Notes: generated by a model not told the origin, from the sequence alone. 64,000 nt of DNA from Flavobacterium lacustre (GCF_027474525.2 NZ_CP114882.2:930001-994000); one strand, 5' to 3'. Positions 55,099 through 64,000 are shown, counted from the stretch's first letter. Translations and numbers: made by a program.

Positions 55099-55172
55099 CT
55101 CCCTCTCTTGGGCTCGAACCAAGGACCCTCTGATTAACAGTCAGATGCTCTAACCAACTGAGCTAAGAAGGA
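55099..55172 (-). tRNA. tRNA-Asn (anticodon GUU)
   Basis: 74 nt. Acceptor TCCTTCT/AGAGGGA pairs fully (one U-G), D arm GCTC/GAGC, anticodon stem CTGAC/.. with loop TGTTAAT reading GTT, T arm with GGTTCGAGCCC. Discriminator G, no encoded CCA. Confidence 0.95.
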
Positions 55173-55310
55173 AACTGTGTATTTTTATTCTAATAATGAA
55201 TGAACGTTTTTATGTCGCTTTGGCTAACTGTGTTTGTTTGTTTAAGCGGTTGCAAATATAGGGCTAAATTTGATTTTCGCAAACAAAATTTTAAAAAATT
55301 TTAAAAAATT

Positions 55311-56654
55311 TTACTTCCCGACAATCGCCTTATAAATATCGTTTCCATTGGCGAATAACAATAAAGTTATAAGTAAAACGAAACCAACCATTTGTGCATT
55401 CTCCAGGAATTTATCACTTGGTTTTTTACCACTGATGATTTCGTATAATAAAAACATCACATGACCACCATCAAGTGCCGGAATAGGCAATAAGTTCATT
55501 ACACCAAGCATAATTGACAACAAAGCCGTGATGTTCCAGAACACTTCCCAGCTCCAAGTATTAGGGAAAATATTAAAAATAGCCGCAAAACCTCCTACTT
55601 GTTTGTACGCTTTGGTCTCCGGATTAAAAATCATTTTCAATTGTTTTCCGTAACCTAGCAACTGATCTTTTCCTTTTTCTACTCCAAATGGAATTGATTC
55701 AAAGAAGCCAAACTCCTGTTTACTTACCTTGTAATAGCCTAATTTTTCTAATGATTCAATTCCTAATGCGCCTATTCCGATGCCTAATTTTGCATCTTTA
55801 GAAACTTTAACGGTTAATGGCACTTCTTTTTCATTTCTCAAAACAGTTGCCGCAATAGTCTTGTTTGTATTCTTTTTCAACACTGCAGTTACCTCGTCAT
55901 AATATCGGGTTGGCTGTCCGTTTAAGGAAAGAATAATATCTTTTGGTTGTAAAGCTGTATTCACCGATCCTTCAGAAATAGAAGTGATTGCAAACGGCAT
56001 TCTTATAGATACTAATGGTCCTTTTTCTTGTTTAGACAATTGGTCTACAAAATCAATTGGCATTGTTATAGTCTGTTCTGCTCCGTTTCTTTCAATCAAA
56101 ACGTGTTTTGCCATGATAATTTTCATATTCATGTCATTGTCAAACTTGATTATTTTTTCGCCGTCTACAGCTATAATTTTATCGCCAGTTTTGAATCCGG
56201 CAACATTCATCGCTTTATTTTCTATCAAAAGTCCGTCTTTCAAATCCGCATTGGCAATATACGTATCGCCATAAGCAAAAGCCATTCCGATATAAATGAT
56301 AAAAGCCAAAATGAAATTCACCGTAACACCACCCAACATAATAATCAAACGTTGCCAAGCCGGTTTAGAACGAAATTCCCACGGTTGCGGAGGCAAAGCC
56401 ATTTGTTCCTTATCCATACTTTCGTCAATCATTCCGGAAATTTTCACATAACCTCCAAGTGGCAACCAACCAATTCCGTATTCCGTCTCTCCAATTTTCT
56501 TTTTTAGAAGCGAATATTTAACATCAAAAAACAAATAGAATTTCTCGACTCTGGTTTTGAATAATTTAGCGGGGATAAAATGTCCTAATTCATGCAGAAT
56601 AATAAGTAAGGATAAGCTCAATAAAAATTGAGAAAGCTTGATAACTATGTCCAT
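55311..56654 (-). CDS. rseP: Site-2 protease RseP
   Basis: 447 residues, an inner-membrane zinc metalloprotease that cuts anti-sigma factors and signal-peptide remnants within the membrane. HELGH at residues 21-25, GGYVKISGM, a PDZ region (about 205-300), and NLLPIPALDGGHVMFLL with the third metal ligand near residue 390 are present. Four membrane spans. Its promoter fits the Bacteroidota consensus well. Confidence 0.96.
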   Translation of the reverse strand: MDIVIKLSQFLLSLSLLIILHELGHFIPAKLFKTRVEKFYLFFDVKYSLLKKKIGETEYGIGWLPLGGYVKISGMIDESMDKEQMALPPQPWEFRSKPAWQRLIIMLGGVTVNFILAFIIYIGMAFAYGDTYIANADLKDGLLIENKAMNVAGFKTGDKIIAVDGEKIIKFDNDMNMKIIMAKHVLIERNGAEQTITMPIDFVDQLSKQEKGPLVSIRMPFAITSISEGSVNTALQPKDIILSLNGQPTRYYDEVTAVLKKNTNKTIAATVLRNEKEVPLTVKVSKDAKLGIGIGALGIESLEKLGYYKVSKQEFGFFESIPFGVEKGKDQLLGYGKQLKMIFNPETKAYKQVGGFAAIFNIFPNTWSWEVFWNITALLSIMLGVMNLLPIPALDGGHVMFLLYEIISGKKPSDKFLENAQMVGFVLLITLLLFANGNDIYKAIVGK

Positions 56655-56683
56655 TGTTTAATTTTAGTTCTTAATTTAACGCA

Positions 56684-56713
56684 CAAAAGTAAGGTTTTCT
56701 ATTTTAGTTGCAA
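56684..56713 (-). promoter_or_regulatory. Promoter of rseP
   Basis: TTG (56713-56711), 19-base spacer, TACTTTTG (56691-56684) on the minus strand; leader of roughly 25 bases. Confidence 0.7.
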
Positions 56714-56844
56714 AGGTTTACGATTTTGGATGATAATAAATGTTTGTTAATAATTCTCGTTTTTAATTTTCACTTTGGGTTGCGTCTTGTAACTTTACCA
56801 TTCTTTTCAACAGAAAGTCATAAAAAATAAAATCAAAGACAATC

Positions 56845-57912
56845 ATGGACTCCCAATTATTCTCTCCTCTTGCCATAAAAAGTATCGTTCTAAAAAATAG
56901 AATCGCCATTTCTCCCATGTGCCAATATTCTGCTACCGATGGGTTTGCCAATGATTGGCATTTAGTCCATTTAGGCAGTCGGGCCAGTGGTGGAGCGGGA
57001 TTAATCATTCAGGAAGCGACTGCAGTTTCACCCGAAGCCAGAATCTCACCGCAAGATTTAGGCCTTTGGAAAGACGAACAAATCGAGAAAATGCAGCAGA
57101 TTAATCGGTTTATTGTCAGTCAAAACGCAGTTCCCGGAATTCAATTGGCACACGCCGGCCGAAAAGCTAGTGTTTCCGCACCTTGGAACGGCAATAAAAA
57201 ACTAAATGAAAGTCAAGGCGGATGGGAAACCGTTGCGCCAAGTGCCATTGGATATCATTCGAATGAAAAAGCGCCGATTGCATTAGACAAAATTGGCATT
57301 CAAAAAGTAATTTCCGATTTTAAATCAGCGACCAAAAGAGTCGTTCAAGCCGGTTATCAAGTTTTAGAAATTCACGGAGCACACGGATATTTATTACATC
57401 AGTTTCTGTCGCCTTTGTCTAATTTCAGAACAGACGAATACGGCGGAAGTTTTGAAAACAGAATCCGTTTAACACTAGAAGTTGTGGATGCTGTACAATC
57501 CGAATGGCCAAAAGACTTGCCTTTATTCGTACGAATCTCCGCCACCGATTGGGCAGATGGCGGCTGGAATGTTGAAGAATCGGTGGCGCTTTCAAAAATT
57601 TTAAAACAAAAAGGAGTTGATTTAATTGACGCCTCTTCCGGCGGATTAGTTTCGCACCAAAAAATTCCGTTAGGACCAAATTATCAAGTGTCTTTTGCTG
57701 AAAAAATCAAAAAAGAAACCGGGATTTTAACCGGTGCTGTAGGTTTAATTACGGAAGCCATTCAAGCAGAAGAAATCATTGCCGGCGGAAAAGCAGATTT
57801 AGTTTTATTCGCCAGAGAATCGTTACGAAATCCAAATTTAGGATTAACTTTCGCCCATGAACTTCAGGCCACTATTCAATGGCCAAAACAATACGAAAGA
57901 GCTAAAATATAA
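56845..57912 (+). CDS. Old Yellow Enzyme family NADPH dehydrogenase (YqjM/NamA class)
   Basis: 355 residues, an FMN-dependent ene-reductase of the cytoplasm. LFSPLAIKSIVLKNRIAISPMCQYSA carries Cys26, the redox-tuning cysteine of the YqjM class; QLAHAGRKAS, EIHGAHGYLLHQFLSPLSN (substrate-binding His pair), and VRISATDW match the TIM barrel. Relatives reduce alpha,beta-unsaturated carbonyls and nitro compounds. First of three co-directional genes. Confidence 0.93.
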   Translation: MDSQLFSPLAIKSIVLKNRIAISPMCQYSATDGFANDWHLVHLGSRASGGAGLIIQEATAVSPEARISPQDLGLWKDEQIEKMQQINRFIVSQNAVPGIQLAHAGRKASVSAPWNGNKKLNESQGGWETVAPSAIGYHSNEKAPIALDKIGIQKVISDFKSATKRVVQAGYQVLEIHGAHGYLLHQFLSPLSNFRTDEYGGSFENRIRLTLEVVDAVQSEWPKDLPLFVRISATDWADGGWNVEESVALSKILKQKGVDLIDASSGGLVSHQKIPLGPNYQVSFAEKIKKETGILTGAVGLITEAIQAEEIIAGGKADLVLFARESLRNPNLGLTFAHELQATIQWPKQYERAKI

Positions 57913-57971
57913 TAATCGATGCGCTTTATCAACGTTTTGAACCTTGACAAAGCTGTTAAAATCCAATAAAA

Positions 57972-59012
57972 ATGCAAAAAATTAAAACCGCTTTACTTTC
58001 TTACGGCATGTCGGGAAAAGTATTTCACGCACCATTTTTAACCATTCATCCCGGATTTGAATTAATGGGTTCTTGGGAACGAAGCAAAAAATTAATACAA
58101 GCAGATTATCCCGAAGTAAAAAGTTATCCCACAATCGAGGATGTGTTATCTGACGATATTGAATTGGTGGTGGTGAACACGCCGGTTGGAACGCATTTTG
58201 AATATGCCAAAAAAGTCTTGCTTGCAGGAAAACACGCATTGGTCGAAAAAGCATTTACAACTACCGTTGCCGAAGCACAGGAATTAGCGGCTTTAGCCAA
58301 AGAAAAAGGGTTAAAACTGGCCGTTTTTCAAAACCGAAGATGGGACAGCGATTTCAAAACCGTTCAAAAAGTAATTTTGGATGGCGTTTTGGGCGAATTG
58401 GTGGAAGCTGAATTTCATTTTGACCGTTATAATCCCAATTTGAGTCCAAAACAACACAAAGAAACTGCCAATTCAGGCGCCGGAATCCTGAAAGATTTAG
58501 GACCACATTTAATTGATCAGGCTTTATGTCTTTTTGGATTGCCAAAAGCTGTTTTTGCAGATATTAGAATCACTAGAGCCCATTCGTTAGTCGATGATTG
58601 GATTGACATTCTACTCTTTTATCCCGATTTTCGTGTCCGATTAAAAGCTAGTTTTTTCGTTAGGGAAGCCAATCCTGCTTATACCATTCAAGGCAAAAAA
58701 GGCTCTTTCCTGAAACCTCGCGGTGATGTGCAGGAAGACGAATTAAAATTAGGTAAAAAACCCAATTTAGATACATGGGGAACCGAGTCTGATGCGAATC
58801 AAGGTCTTTTGCATACCGATATAAACGATGCTGTTTTTAATGCCAAAATACCAACACTTCAAGGAAATTATTATGATTTTTTTGATGGCGTTTATCAATC
58901 TATACTGAACGACAAAACCGAACCCGTAACCGCTCAGGATGGCGTTCATGTCATGCAAATTATTGAAGCTGCCATAGAAAGTAGCGCCCAAAGAAAAGCC
59001 ATCAATTTATAA
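57972..59012 (+). CDS. Gfo/Idh/MocA oxidoreductase (IolW/YvaA-like)
   Basis: 346 residues without signal peptide. LLSYGMSGKVFHAPFL is the dinucleotide-binding start typical of the scyllo-inositol dehydrogenase IolW/YvaA group; HALVEKAFTTTVAEA is the EKP motif with Ala in place of Pro; AGILKDLGPHLIDQAL holds the catalytic-region His and Asp. Substrate is probably an inositol or sugar. It starts 59 bases after the OYE gene. Confidence 0.9.
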   Translation: MQKIKTALLSYGMSGKVFHAPFLTIHPGFELMGSWERSKKLIQADYPEVKSYPTIEDVLSDDIELVVVNTPVGTHFEYAKKVLLAGKHALVEKAFTTTVAEAQELAALAKEKGLKLAVFQNRRWDSDFKTVQKVILDGVLGELVEAEFHFDRYNPNLSPKQHKETANSGAGILKDLGPHLIDQALCLFGLPKAVFADIRITRAHSLVDDWIDILLFYPDFRVRLKASFFVREANPAYTIQGKKGSFLKPRGDVQEDELKLGKKPNLDTWGTESDANQGLLHTDINDAVFNAKIPTLQGNYYDFFDGVYQSILNDKTEPVTAQDGVHVMQIIEAAIESSAQRKAINL

Positions 59013-59073
59013 ACAATAACGATGTATTTGCAGGTAAATGTGTTAATTAGACATAATGAATGATTGCTTTTTG

Positions 59074-59081
59074 TATTTTTG
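59074..59081 (+). promoter_or_regulatory. -7 element of the MFS gene
   Basis: TATTTTTG fits TAnnTTTG and lies 29 bases before the TTG at 59111; the -33 box is not clear. Confidence 0.45.
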
Positions 59082-59110
59082 AACCGATAAAAATCTAAAA
59101 AACAACACTT

Positions 59111-60322
59111 TTGATTGATTTAAACTTTTTAGGCAGATTCAGAACTAAGGGAAAATATAAGAAAACATATCAAGATGCCAAAGCTTCTTATCTAAACAGA
59201 ATACGATGGGCAGTCTCTATGTTTTACTTTGGTCTGGGATTGTGCTTTGCTACTTGGGCCAGCCGAATTCCAGACATTAAAACAGCCTTAAATTTAAGCG
59301 AAGGAGATTTGGGAAGCATTTTATTTGCATTGCCTCTGGGACAATTGGCCGCTATGCCTTTTTCAGGTAAATTGGTCGCCCGTTTCGGGAGTCATCGAAT
59401 CTTGATTACTTCATTATTATGTTATGCTTTTAGTTTAACAAATTTGGGGCTGGCTACTCAGGCTTGGCAACTGTCTTTGGGACTGTTTGTTTTTGGAGTT
59501 TTCGGAAACTTATCTAACATATCAGTAAACACACAAGGTGTTTATACCGAAGTCCTTTTCAAGAAAACGATTATGTCCTCTTTTCATGGCATGTGGAGTT
59601 TGGCCGGATTTACGGGCGCTTTGGTTGGTTTGGGCATGCTGGCTTTCAAGCTAACGCCATATCAACATTTTCTGATTGTTGCTACAATAGTGGTTTTAAT
59701 CATGGCTATCAATTTCAAATTCCTGATAAAAGCCGAAGAAAAACTAAAAACAGAAAAGAAAAAAGGATTCTCAAAACCCGATGGTGAACTTATTTGGTTA
59801 GGAGTCATTGGTTTTTGCTGCATGGCCAGCGAAGGAGTAATGTTCGATTGGAGCGGTGTATATTTCAAAGATGTCGTAAAAGCACCCGGAGCATTAGTCA
59901 TTTTGGGCTACACTTCCTTTATGATTATGATGGCCAGCGGACGCTTTTTTGGCGATGGCTTAATTCATAAATTCGGACGAAAAATAGTCATGCAAATCAG
60001 CGGAGTCATGATTTCGGCCGGACTTTTTACCGCAGTATTTTTCCCATACATCATCCCGTCAACCATCGCTTTTATGTTTGTCGGATTAGGCGTTTCAACC
60101 ATTATCCCAACACTTTACAGCATTGCGGGGAAAAATCCAAGAGTTCCTACCAGCCAGGCATTAACCACCGTTTCAAGCGTAAGTTTCTTAGGTTTCCTCA
60201 TGGGACCGCCAATCATCGGGTACATTGCTGAAATATCCAGTTTGCGGTTTTCATTCGCTTTTATTGGCATCTTTGGTGTTTTAATCGCCTTTATGGTTGC
60301 CAGAATCAAAACAACCGAATAA
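59111..60322 (+). CDS. MFS transporter (FucP/YbjJ-like), TTG start
   Basis: 403 residues with twelve predicted membrane helices. FYFGLGLCFATWASRIPDIKTALNLS and GQLAAMPFSGKLVARFGSHRIL (MFS signature loop 2-3) place it with the sugar/YbjJ-type facilitators. No ATG occurs in frame before codon 37, which is already inside the first helix; TTG at 59111 fits the promoter position. Substrate unknown. Confidence 0.85.
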   Translation: MIDLNFLGRFRTKGKYKKTYQDAKASYLNRIRWAVSMFYFGLGLCFATWASRIPDIKTALNLSEGDLGSILFALPLGQLAAMPFSGKLVARFGSHRILITSLLCYAFSLTNLGLATQAWQLSLGLFVFGVFGNLSNISVNTQGVYTEVLFKKTIMSSFHGMWSLAGFTGALVGLGMLAFKLTPYQHFLIVATIVVLIMAINFKFLIKAEEKLKTEKKKGFSKPDGELIWLGVIGFCCMASEGVMFDWSGVYFKDVVKAPGALVILGYTSFMIMMASGRFFGDGLIHKFGRKIVMQISGVMISAGLFTAVFFPYIIPSTIAFMFVGLGVSTIIPTLYSIAGKNPRVPTSQALTTVSSVSFLGFLMGPPIIGYIAEISSLRFSFAFIGIFGVLIAFMVARIKTTE

Positions 60323-60335
60323 AGTTTGCTTTTTT

Positions 60336-60450
60336 AGGAGCACCACATTTCCAGTTCTTAAAACCACTCACCCGCTGTCCGCAGTATCTTTTATGCCGAA
60401 AACCGTCATAAAAGGATACACGCTGCCATCGGGGCTATACTAGCCCTTTT
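60336..60450 (-). ncRNA. Structured intergenic element ending in a terminator-like hairpin
   Basis: GTATCTTTTATG (60384-60395) pairs with CATAAAAGGATAC (60407-60419) with one bulge. Outside it CCCG/CGGG and GCA/TGC can extend a long hairpin, and GGGCTA-TAC-TAGCCC plus T run (about 60432-60451) follows on the plus side. Read on the minus strand it begins AGCCCCGATGGCAGCG and ends near GACAGCGGG. I recall very similar sequences between genes in many Flavobacterium and Chryseobacterium genomes, so it is probably a dispersed structured element. Strand and function are not established. Confidence 0.55.
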
Positions 60451-60665
60451 TAAATTTTTAAGACCTCAACCAAATAAAAAAACAAGAATTTTTTTATAAA
60501 AATGATTTGTTTAATAGTTTTTTTATTACATTTATAAAACGAAAATCAAAAACAATCAGCAACAACGCTCTGATTGAAATTCTAAATACCACTTTTTTAG
60601 AAGAATTAGTTTGATTAAAGGTCCACTTTTCCAAAAACAAATTTTAATCTTTTCATCAATTGCCT

Positions 60666-60685
60666 CATAGGGATAATTCCCTATG
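60666..60685. promoter_or_regulatory. Inverted repeat in the leader of the TonB receptor gene
   Basis: CATAGGGA-TAAT-TCCCTATG, 65 bases before the ATG. Could be an operator or leader hairpin. The surrounding 60451-60750 is AT-rich with no gene and no clear TAnnTTTG box. Confidence 0.4.
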
Positions 60686-60750
60686 GTCTAAAATCAGGGT
60701 ATAGACTCTTTTTTTAAATCAAGTCCGTTTCTAAACCATATCGCCCCAAT

Positions 60751-63588
60751 ATGAAAAAACAGATAGTATCCCTTTGTTTTATTTTACTTACCGGATTAGC
60801 TTTTGCGCAAAGCGAAACAATCCTTTCCGGAAAAATAATCGATGCAAAATCTCAAAACCCATTAGACCATGTAGTCGTCAGCATTCAAAACAGCAATTTG
60901 ATGCAACTTACAGACGCAAATGGAATCTTTCGCTTTAGTGCAACACCTTCAGGAAATCAATTACTGCTGCTGCACAGTCAAGGCTACAAAGACCAATTAA
61001 TTCCTGTTACAATCAGTTCCGGTCAAGCGCTCGATTTAGGCACGATAGCATTAGAAGAAGATCAAACTTCAGAACAACAAGCCGGTTTAATCACATTATC
61101 CGAAAATGATTTAAACGATGACAACAGCAATTCCGAAGGCACATCGGGATTACTGCAATCCTCAAAAGATGCTTTTCAACAAGCAGCAGCCTTCAACTGG
61201 GGACAAGCCCGGTTTAGAATTCGGGGTTTAGACAGCGAAAATGCAACCATGCTCATCAATGGCGTTTCGATGAACAAGTTGTACGACGGCAGGCCACAAT
61301 GGGGCAATTGGGGCGGATTGAATGATGCATTGCGAAATCAGGAATTTTCTATAGGAACCGCACCTTCCGATTATACTTTTGGCGGCATTTTAGGAACACA
61401 GGAAATCAATACTCGAGCCTCGGTTTACAGAACCGGAACCCGAATTTCTTTTTCGGGAACAAACACCAATTACAGTTGGCGGACGATGGGAACTTTTGCT
61501 TCTGGAATGAATGCAAGAGGTTGGGCGTATGTGGTTTCGGCAGGAAAACGGCTGGCTCAGGAAGGCTATTTTGAAGGAACAAATTATGATGCGAGTTCCT
61601 TTTTTATAAGCCTCGAAAAAAAGATAAATAATGCCCATTCTTTAAATATAACCGCTTTTTACACCCCAAATTCCCGTGCTAAAAATTCACCAAATACCAC
61701 TGAAGTAAGCGAACTAACTAGCGAAAAATACAATTCCTATTGGGGTTTTCATGAGGGTAAAAAACGAAATGCCCGCATGAAAACCATCGAAGAACCCATT
61801 TTGATGTTGAATCATTATTTCAAAATCAATACTAAGACAACCTTAAACTCCAGCTTAATGTATCAGTTTGGAAAAATTGGAAACAGCAACATCGATTATC
61901 AAAATGCAAACAGTCCCGATCCCACATATTACCGAAAAATGCCAAGCTATTACAGTTCTGTTTATGCTACTGATGACGGAGAATTTTCGGGAGCATTTAC
62001 GCCCGATTATGAAAATGCAGCGAAAAGTAAAGTCCAATTTTTAGTCCATCAGCAAATGGATTGGAACGCCATGTATCAAGCCAACCAAACAGCAATTATC
62101 GATGCAAACGGAACAATTTCGGGCTACGAACCAACCAAAAGTAAATACATTTTATACGAAGACCGAACCGACGATAAAACACTGGCTGCAAACTCGACAT
62201 TCAATACTTTGTTAAATGAAAATACAACTGCAACTATTGGACTGGCTTTTAAAAATTTAAAATCACACAATTATCAGAAGGTTTTAGATTTACTCGGCGG
62301 CGCCTATTTTGATGATATTGATGTTTTTTATGCTGGCGACCAAGCGCAATCCGATTTAAATCACCCCGATCGGCACGTAATAGTTGGCGATGAATACGGA
62401 TACAATTACAACTATGTTGCACATACATTGGACGCCTTTTCGCAGTTTAAATTTTCATATTCTAAAGCTGATTTTTATCTCTCGCAAAGTTTTTCGAGCA
62501 CTAATTATCAAAGGGAAGGATTCTACAAAAATGGAATTTATGAAAGCAATTCTTTTGGAAAAAGCGAGAAAATAACTTTCGAAAATTTCGGATTCAAAGC
62601 CGGAGTAACTTATAAAATATCCGGAAAACAAGTGTTTGTTTTTAACGGAGCACATTTGACAAAAGCCCCAACAATCAGAAATACTTTTCCCAATTCACGT
62701 TTGAACAACTCGATTATTGACGAACTGAAAAGTGAAAACATAAGCAGTTTAGACGCCAGCTATATTTTTCGTTCACCAAAATTAAAAACCCGAATTACCG
62801 GATATTTTACGTTGATAAAAGACGCAACGCAAACTGCCTTTTTTTATGCAGAAGGTATTTTTGATGATGGCGCAGGTTATTCGAATACAGATGCTTTTGT
62901 GAGCCAGACGCTAACACATTTGAACAAGAAGAATCTGGGAGCTGAATTCAGTTTTGAATACCAAATCAATCCAACTTTGAAAACAACTTTTTCTGCCGGT
63001 TTCGGAAAATACACCTACGACAGCAATCCAAATGTTACCATTACTAATGATGCCAATGCTTCATTAGAAAACACCAATCCCGTTTTTGACTTTGGAACAG
63101 CGACTTTAAAAAATTACAAACAACCGGGCATGCCGCAGCAAGCTTATAGTTTAGGGATGGAATACCGCGATCCAAAATATTGGTGGATTGGAGCCAATGT
63201 CAACTACTTGTCCGACAGTTATATTGATGTTTCACCAATTGCCAGAACTAATGTTTTTTATAAAAATCCAGCCAGCGGATTCCCATTTCCGGAAGCTACC
63301 GAGGGACGCGCCGCACAACTTTTACAACAAGAAAAATTTGATCCCGTTGCATTACTGAACCTTACGGGCGGAAAATCCTGGCTGATTTATGGTAAGAATG
63401 TCGGGCTTTTTGTAAGCGTCAATAATGTGCTTGATGCCACCTACAAAACGGGCGGTTATGAGCAAGCTAGAAACGCTAATTTCAGACAACGGAATCAAGA
63501 CATTTCGAGCGGAACTCCCAACTTTGGCAACAAATATTTTTACGGATATGGCCGAACCTATTTTGTAAATCTGTACCTCAATTTATAA
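60751..63588 (+). CDS. TonB-dependent outer-membrane receptor
   Basis: 945 residues. Signal peptide MKKQIVSLCFILLTGLAFAQ; a CarboxypepD_reg-like domain (SGKIIDAKSQNPLDHVVVSIQ, about 25-110); a plug (FRIRGLDSENATMLINGVSMN, GLNDALRNQEFSIG); and a long barrel ending in FYGYGRTYFVNLYLNL. No SusD follows; instead a DUF5689 lipoprotein begins 17 bases later, a pairing seen elsewhere in Flavobacteriaceae. Ligand unknown. Confidence 0.93.
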   Translation: MKKQIVSLCFILLTGLAFAQSETILSGKIIDAKSQNPLDHVVVSIQNSNLMQLTDANGIFRFSATPSGNQLLLLHSQGYKDQLIPVTISSGQALDLGTIALEEDQTSEQQAGLITLSENDLNDDNSNSEGTSGLLQSSKDAFQQAAAFNWGQARFRIRGLDSENATMLINGVSMNKLYDGRPQWGNWGGLNDALRNQEFSIGTAPSDYTFGGILGTQEINTRASVYRTGTRISFSGTNTNYSWRTMGTFASGMNARGWAYVVSAGKRLAQEGYFEGTNYDASSFFISLEKKINNAHSLNITAFYTPNSRAKNSPNTTEVSELTSEKYNSYWGFHEGKKRNARMKTIEEPILMLNHYFKINTKTTLNSSLMYQFGKIGNSNIDYQNANSPDPTYYRKMPSYYSSVYATDDGEFSGAFTPDYENAAKSKVQFLVHQQMDWNAMYQANQTAIIDANGTISGYEPTKSKYILYEDRTDDKTLAANSTFNTLLNENTTATIGLAFKNLKSHNYQKVLDLLGGAYFDDIDVFYAGDQAQSDLNHPDRHVIVGDEYGYNYNYVAHTLDAFSQFKFSYSKADFYLSQSFSSTNYQREGFYKNGIYESNSFGKSEKITFENFGFKAGVTYKISGKQVFVFNGAHLTKAPTIRNTFPNSRLNNSIIDELKSENISSLDASYIFRSPKLKTRITGYFTLIKDATQTAFFYAEGIFDDGAGYSNTDAFVSQTLTHLNKKNLGAEFSFEYQINPTLKTTFSAGFGKYTYDSNPNVTITNDANASLENTNPVFDFGTATLKNYKQPGMPQQAYSLGMEYRDPKYWWIGANVNYLSDSYIDVSPIARTNVFYKNPASGFPFPEATEGRAAQLLQQEKFDPVALLNLTGGKSWLIYGKNVGLFVSVNNVLDATYKTGGYEQARNANFRQRNQDISSGTPNFGNKYFYGYGRTYFVNLYLNL

Positions 63589-63605
63589 GTCTAAAAAATG
63601 TATCT

Positions 63606-64000
63606 ATGAAACCAACTTTCAACCTTCTGTTTTTTTCTGTAGTCCTCACATTGTTTTTTACAAGTTGTGTAAAAGACGAATTTTCAGTTCCAAAACTAGT
63701 GTGCTCGCAACCTGATTTAACGGTAAACCGAACCGTAGCAGAAGTTAATAATAATGCCAATGCCATCGTTACACAATATCTTTTTGATGATATCATAGAA
63801 GCTTATGTGGTTTCAAGCGATGAATCCGGGAATTTTTTTAAGACGATTTCCTTTCAGACTTTGGCGACAGCCTCAACTCCGGCAATTGGTTTTAGTGTTC
63901 CCGTGGATGCCAGCAATTTATATATTGATTACAGAATTGGCAATAAAGTCTATTTAAAACTAAAAGACCAATACACCGATATTTCCTATGGAGGCATGCG
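63606..64000 (+). CDS. DUF5689 lipoprotein (partial, runs off the window)
   Basis: 131 codons are visible from the ATG at 63606. Lipobox LTLFFTSC (Cys at about 21). VNRTVAEVNNNANAI, DEAYVVSSDESGNFFKTISFQ-like residues, and NLYIDYRIGNKVYLKLKDQYTDISYGGM are the core of DUF5689, a Bacteroidota surface-lipoprotein domain of unknown role. Same operon as the TonB receptor. The C-terminus, which in relatives often adds further domains, lies outside. Confidence 0.85.
   Translation, partial: MKPTFNLLFFSVVLTLFFTSCVKDEFSVPKLVCSQPDLTVNRTVAEVNNNANAIVTQYLFDDIIEAYVVSSDESGNFFKTISFQTLATASTPAIGFSVPVDASNLYIDYRIGNKVYLKLKDQYTDISYGGM

Overview
The window is a chromosomal segment of a member of the Flavobacteriaceae, most likely Flavobacterium or a close relative. 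The evidence is AT-rich DNA, promoters of the Bacteroidota type (TTG, about 17-23 bases, TAnnTTTG) with no obvious Shine-Dalgarno sequences, type IX secretion sorting domains, a PorZ homologue, TonB receptors with carboxypeptidase-like N-termini, DUF4270 and DUF5689 lipoproteins, a split-off atpD-atpC pair and an IleRS of the second bacterial type.

Layout. 0-1.3 kb: the end of a PAP2/haloperoxidase-type gene, a small membrane protein and a 64-bp higher-order tandem repeat. 1.3-8 kb: atpD-atpC, a surface SGNH lipoprotein and a TonB receptor. 8-13.8 kb: glmS, a DUF4270 lipoprotein and a degenerate glycogen-synthase-like protein in one operon, divergent from panC-panD. 13.9-24.7 kb: an esterase-fold protein with Asp in place of the nucleophile Ser, radA, a carboxylesterase broken by one in-frame stop, two small proteins, and an operon ileS, dksA-like, lspA, followed by recO. 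24.7-31.7 kb: porZ, gdhA, an outer-membrane protein, a trans-sulfuration enzyme and a DUF3298-type lipoprotein.

31.7-55.2 kb is more accessory in character. It carries two tRNA-Arg(CCU) genes and one decayed copy, all on the minus strand, plus tRNA-Asn. Between them are a PQQ-type sugar dehydrogenase with its cytochrome c, GH3, a DUF1080 protein, an M20 amidohydrolase, GH127 with GH27, an HGSNAT-like acyltransferase, a Tat-exported Gfo/Idh/MocA oxidoreductase, a large secreted M4 protease, and a compact cassette of an HxlR regulator divergent from three exported proteins (DinB-like, beta-helix, lectin-like). No SusC/SusD pair is present, so the sugar genes are not a classical PUL. Several terminators in this region look like copies of one another.

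55.2-64 kb: rseP, an Old Yellow Enzyme homologue, an IolW-like oxidoreductase, an MFS transporter that seems to start with TTG, a structured intergenic element ending in a terminator, and a TonB receptor followed by a DUF5689 lipoprotein that runs off the window.

No single unmistakable new system is evident. The best candidates for a second look are the tRNA-bounded HxlR/DinB/beta-helix/lectin cassette with the tRNA-Arg copies around it, the GIHH-signature IleRS, the structured element near 60.4 kb, the glycogen-synthase-like protein without its KTGG motif, and the 64-bp repeat.
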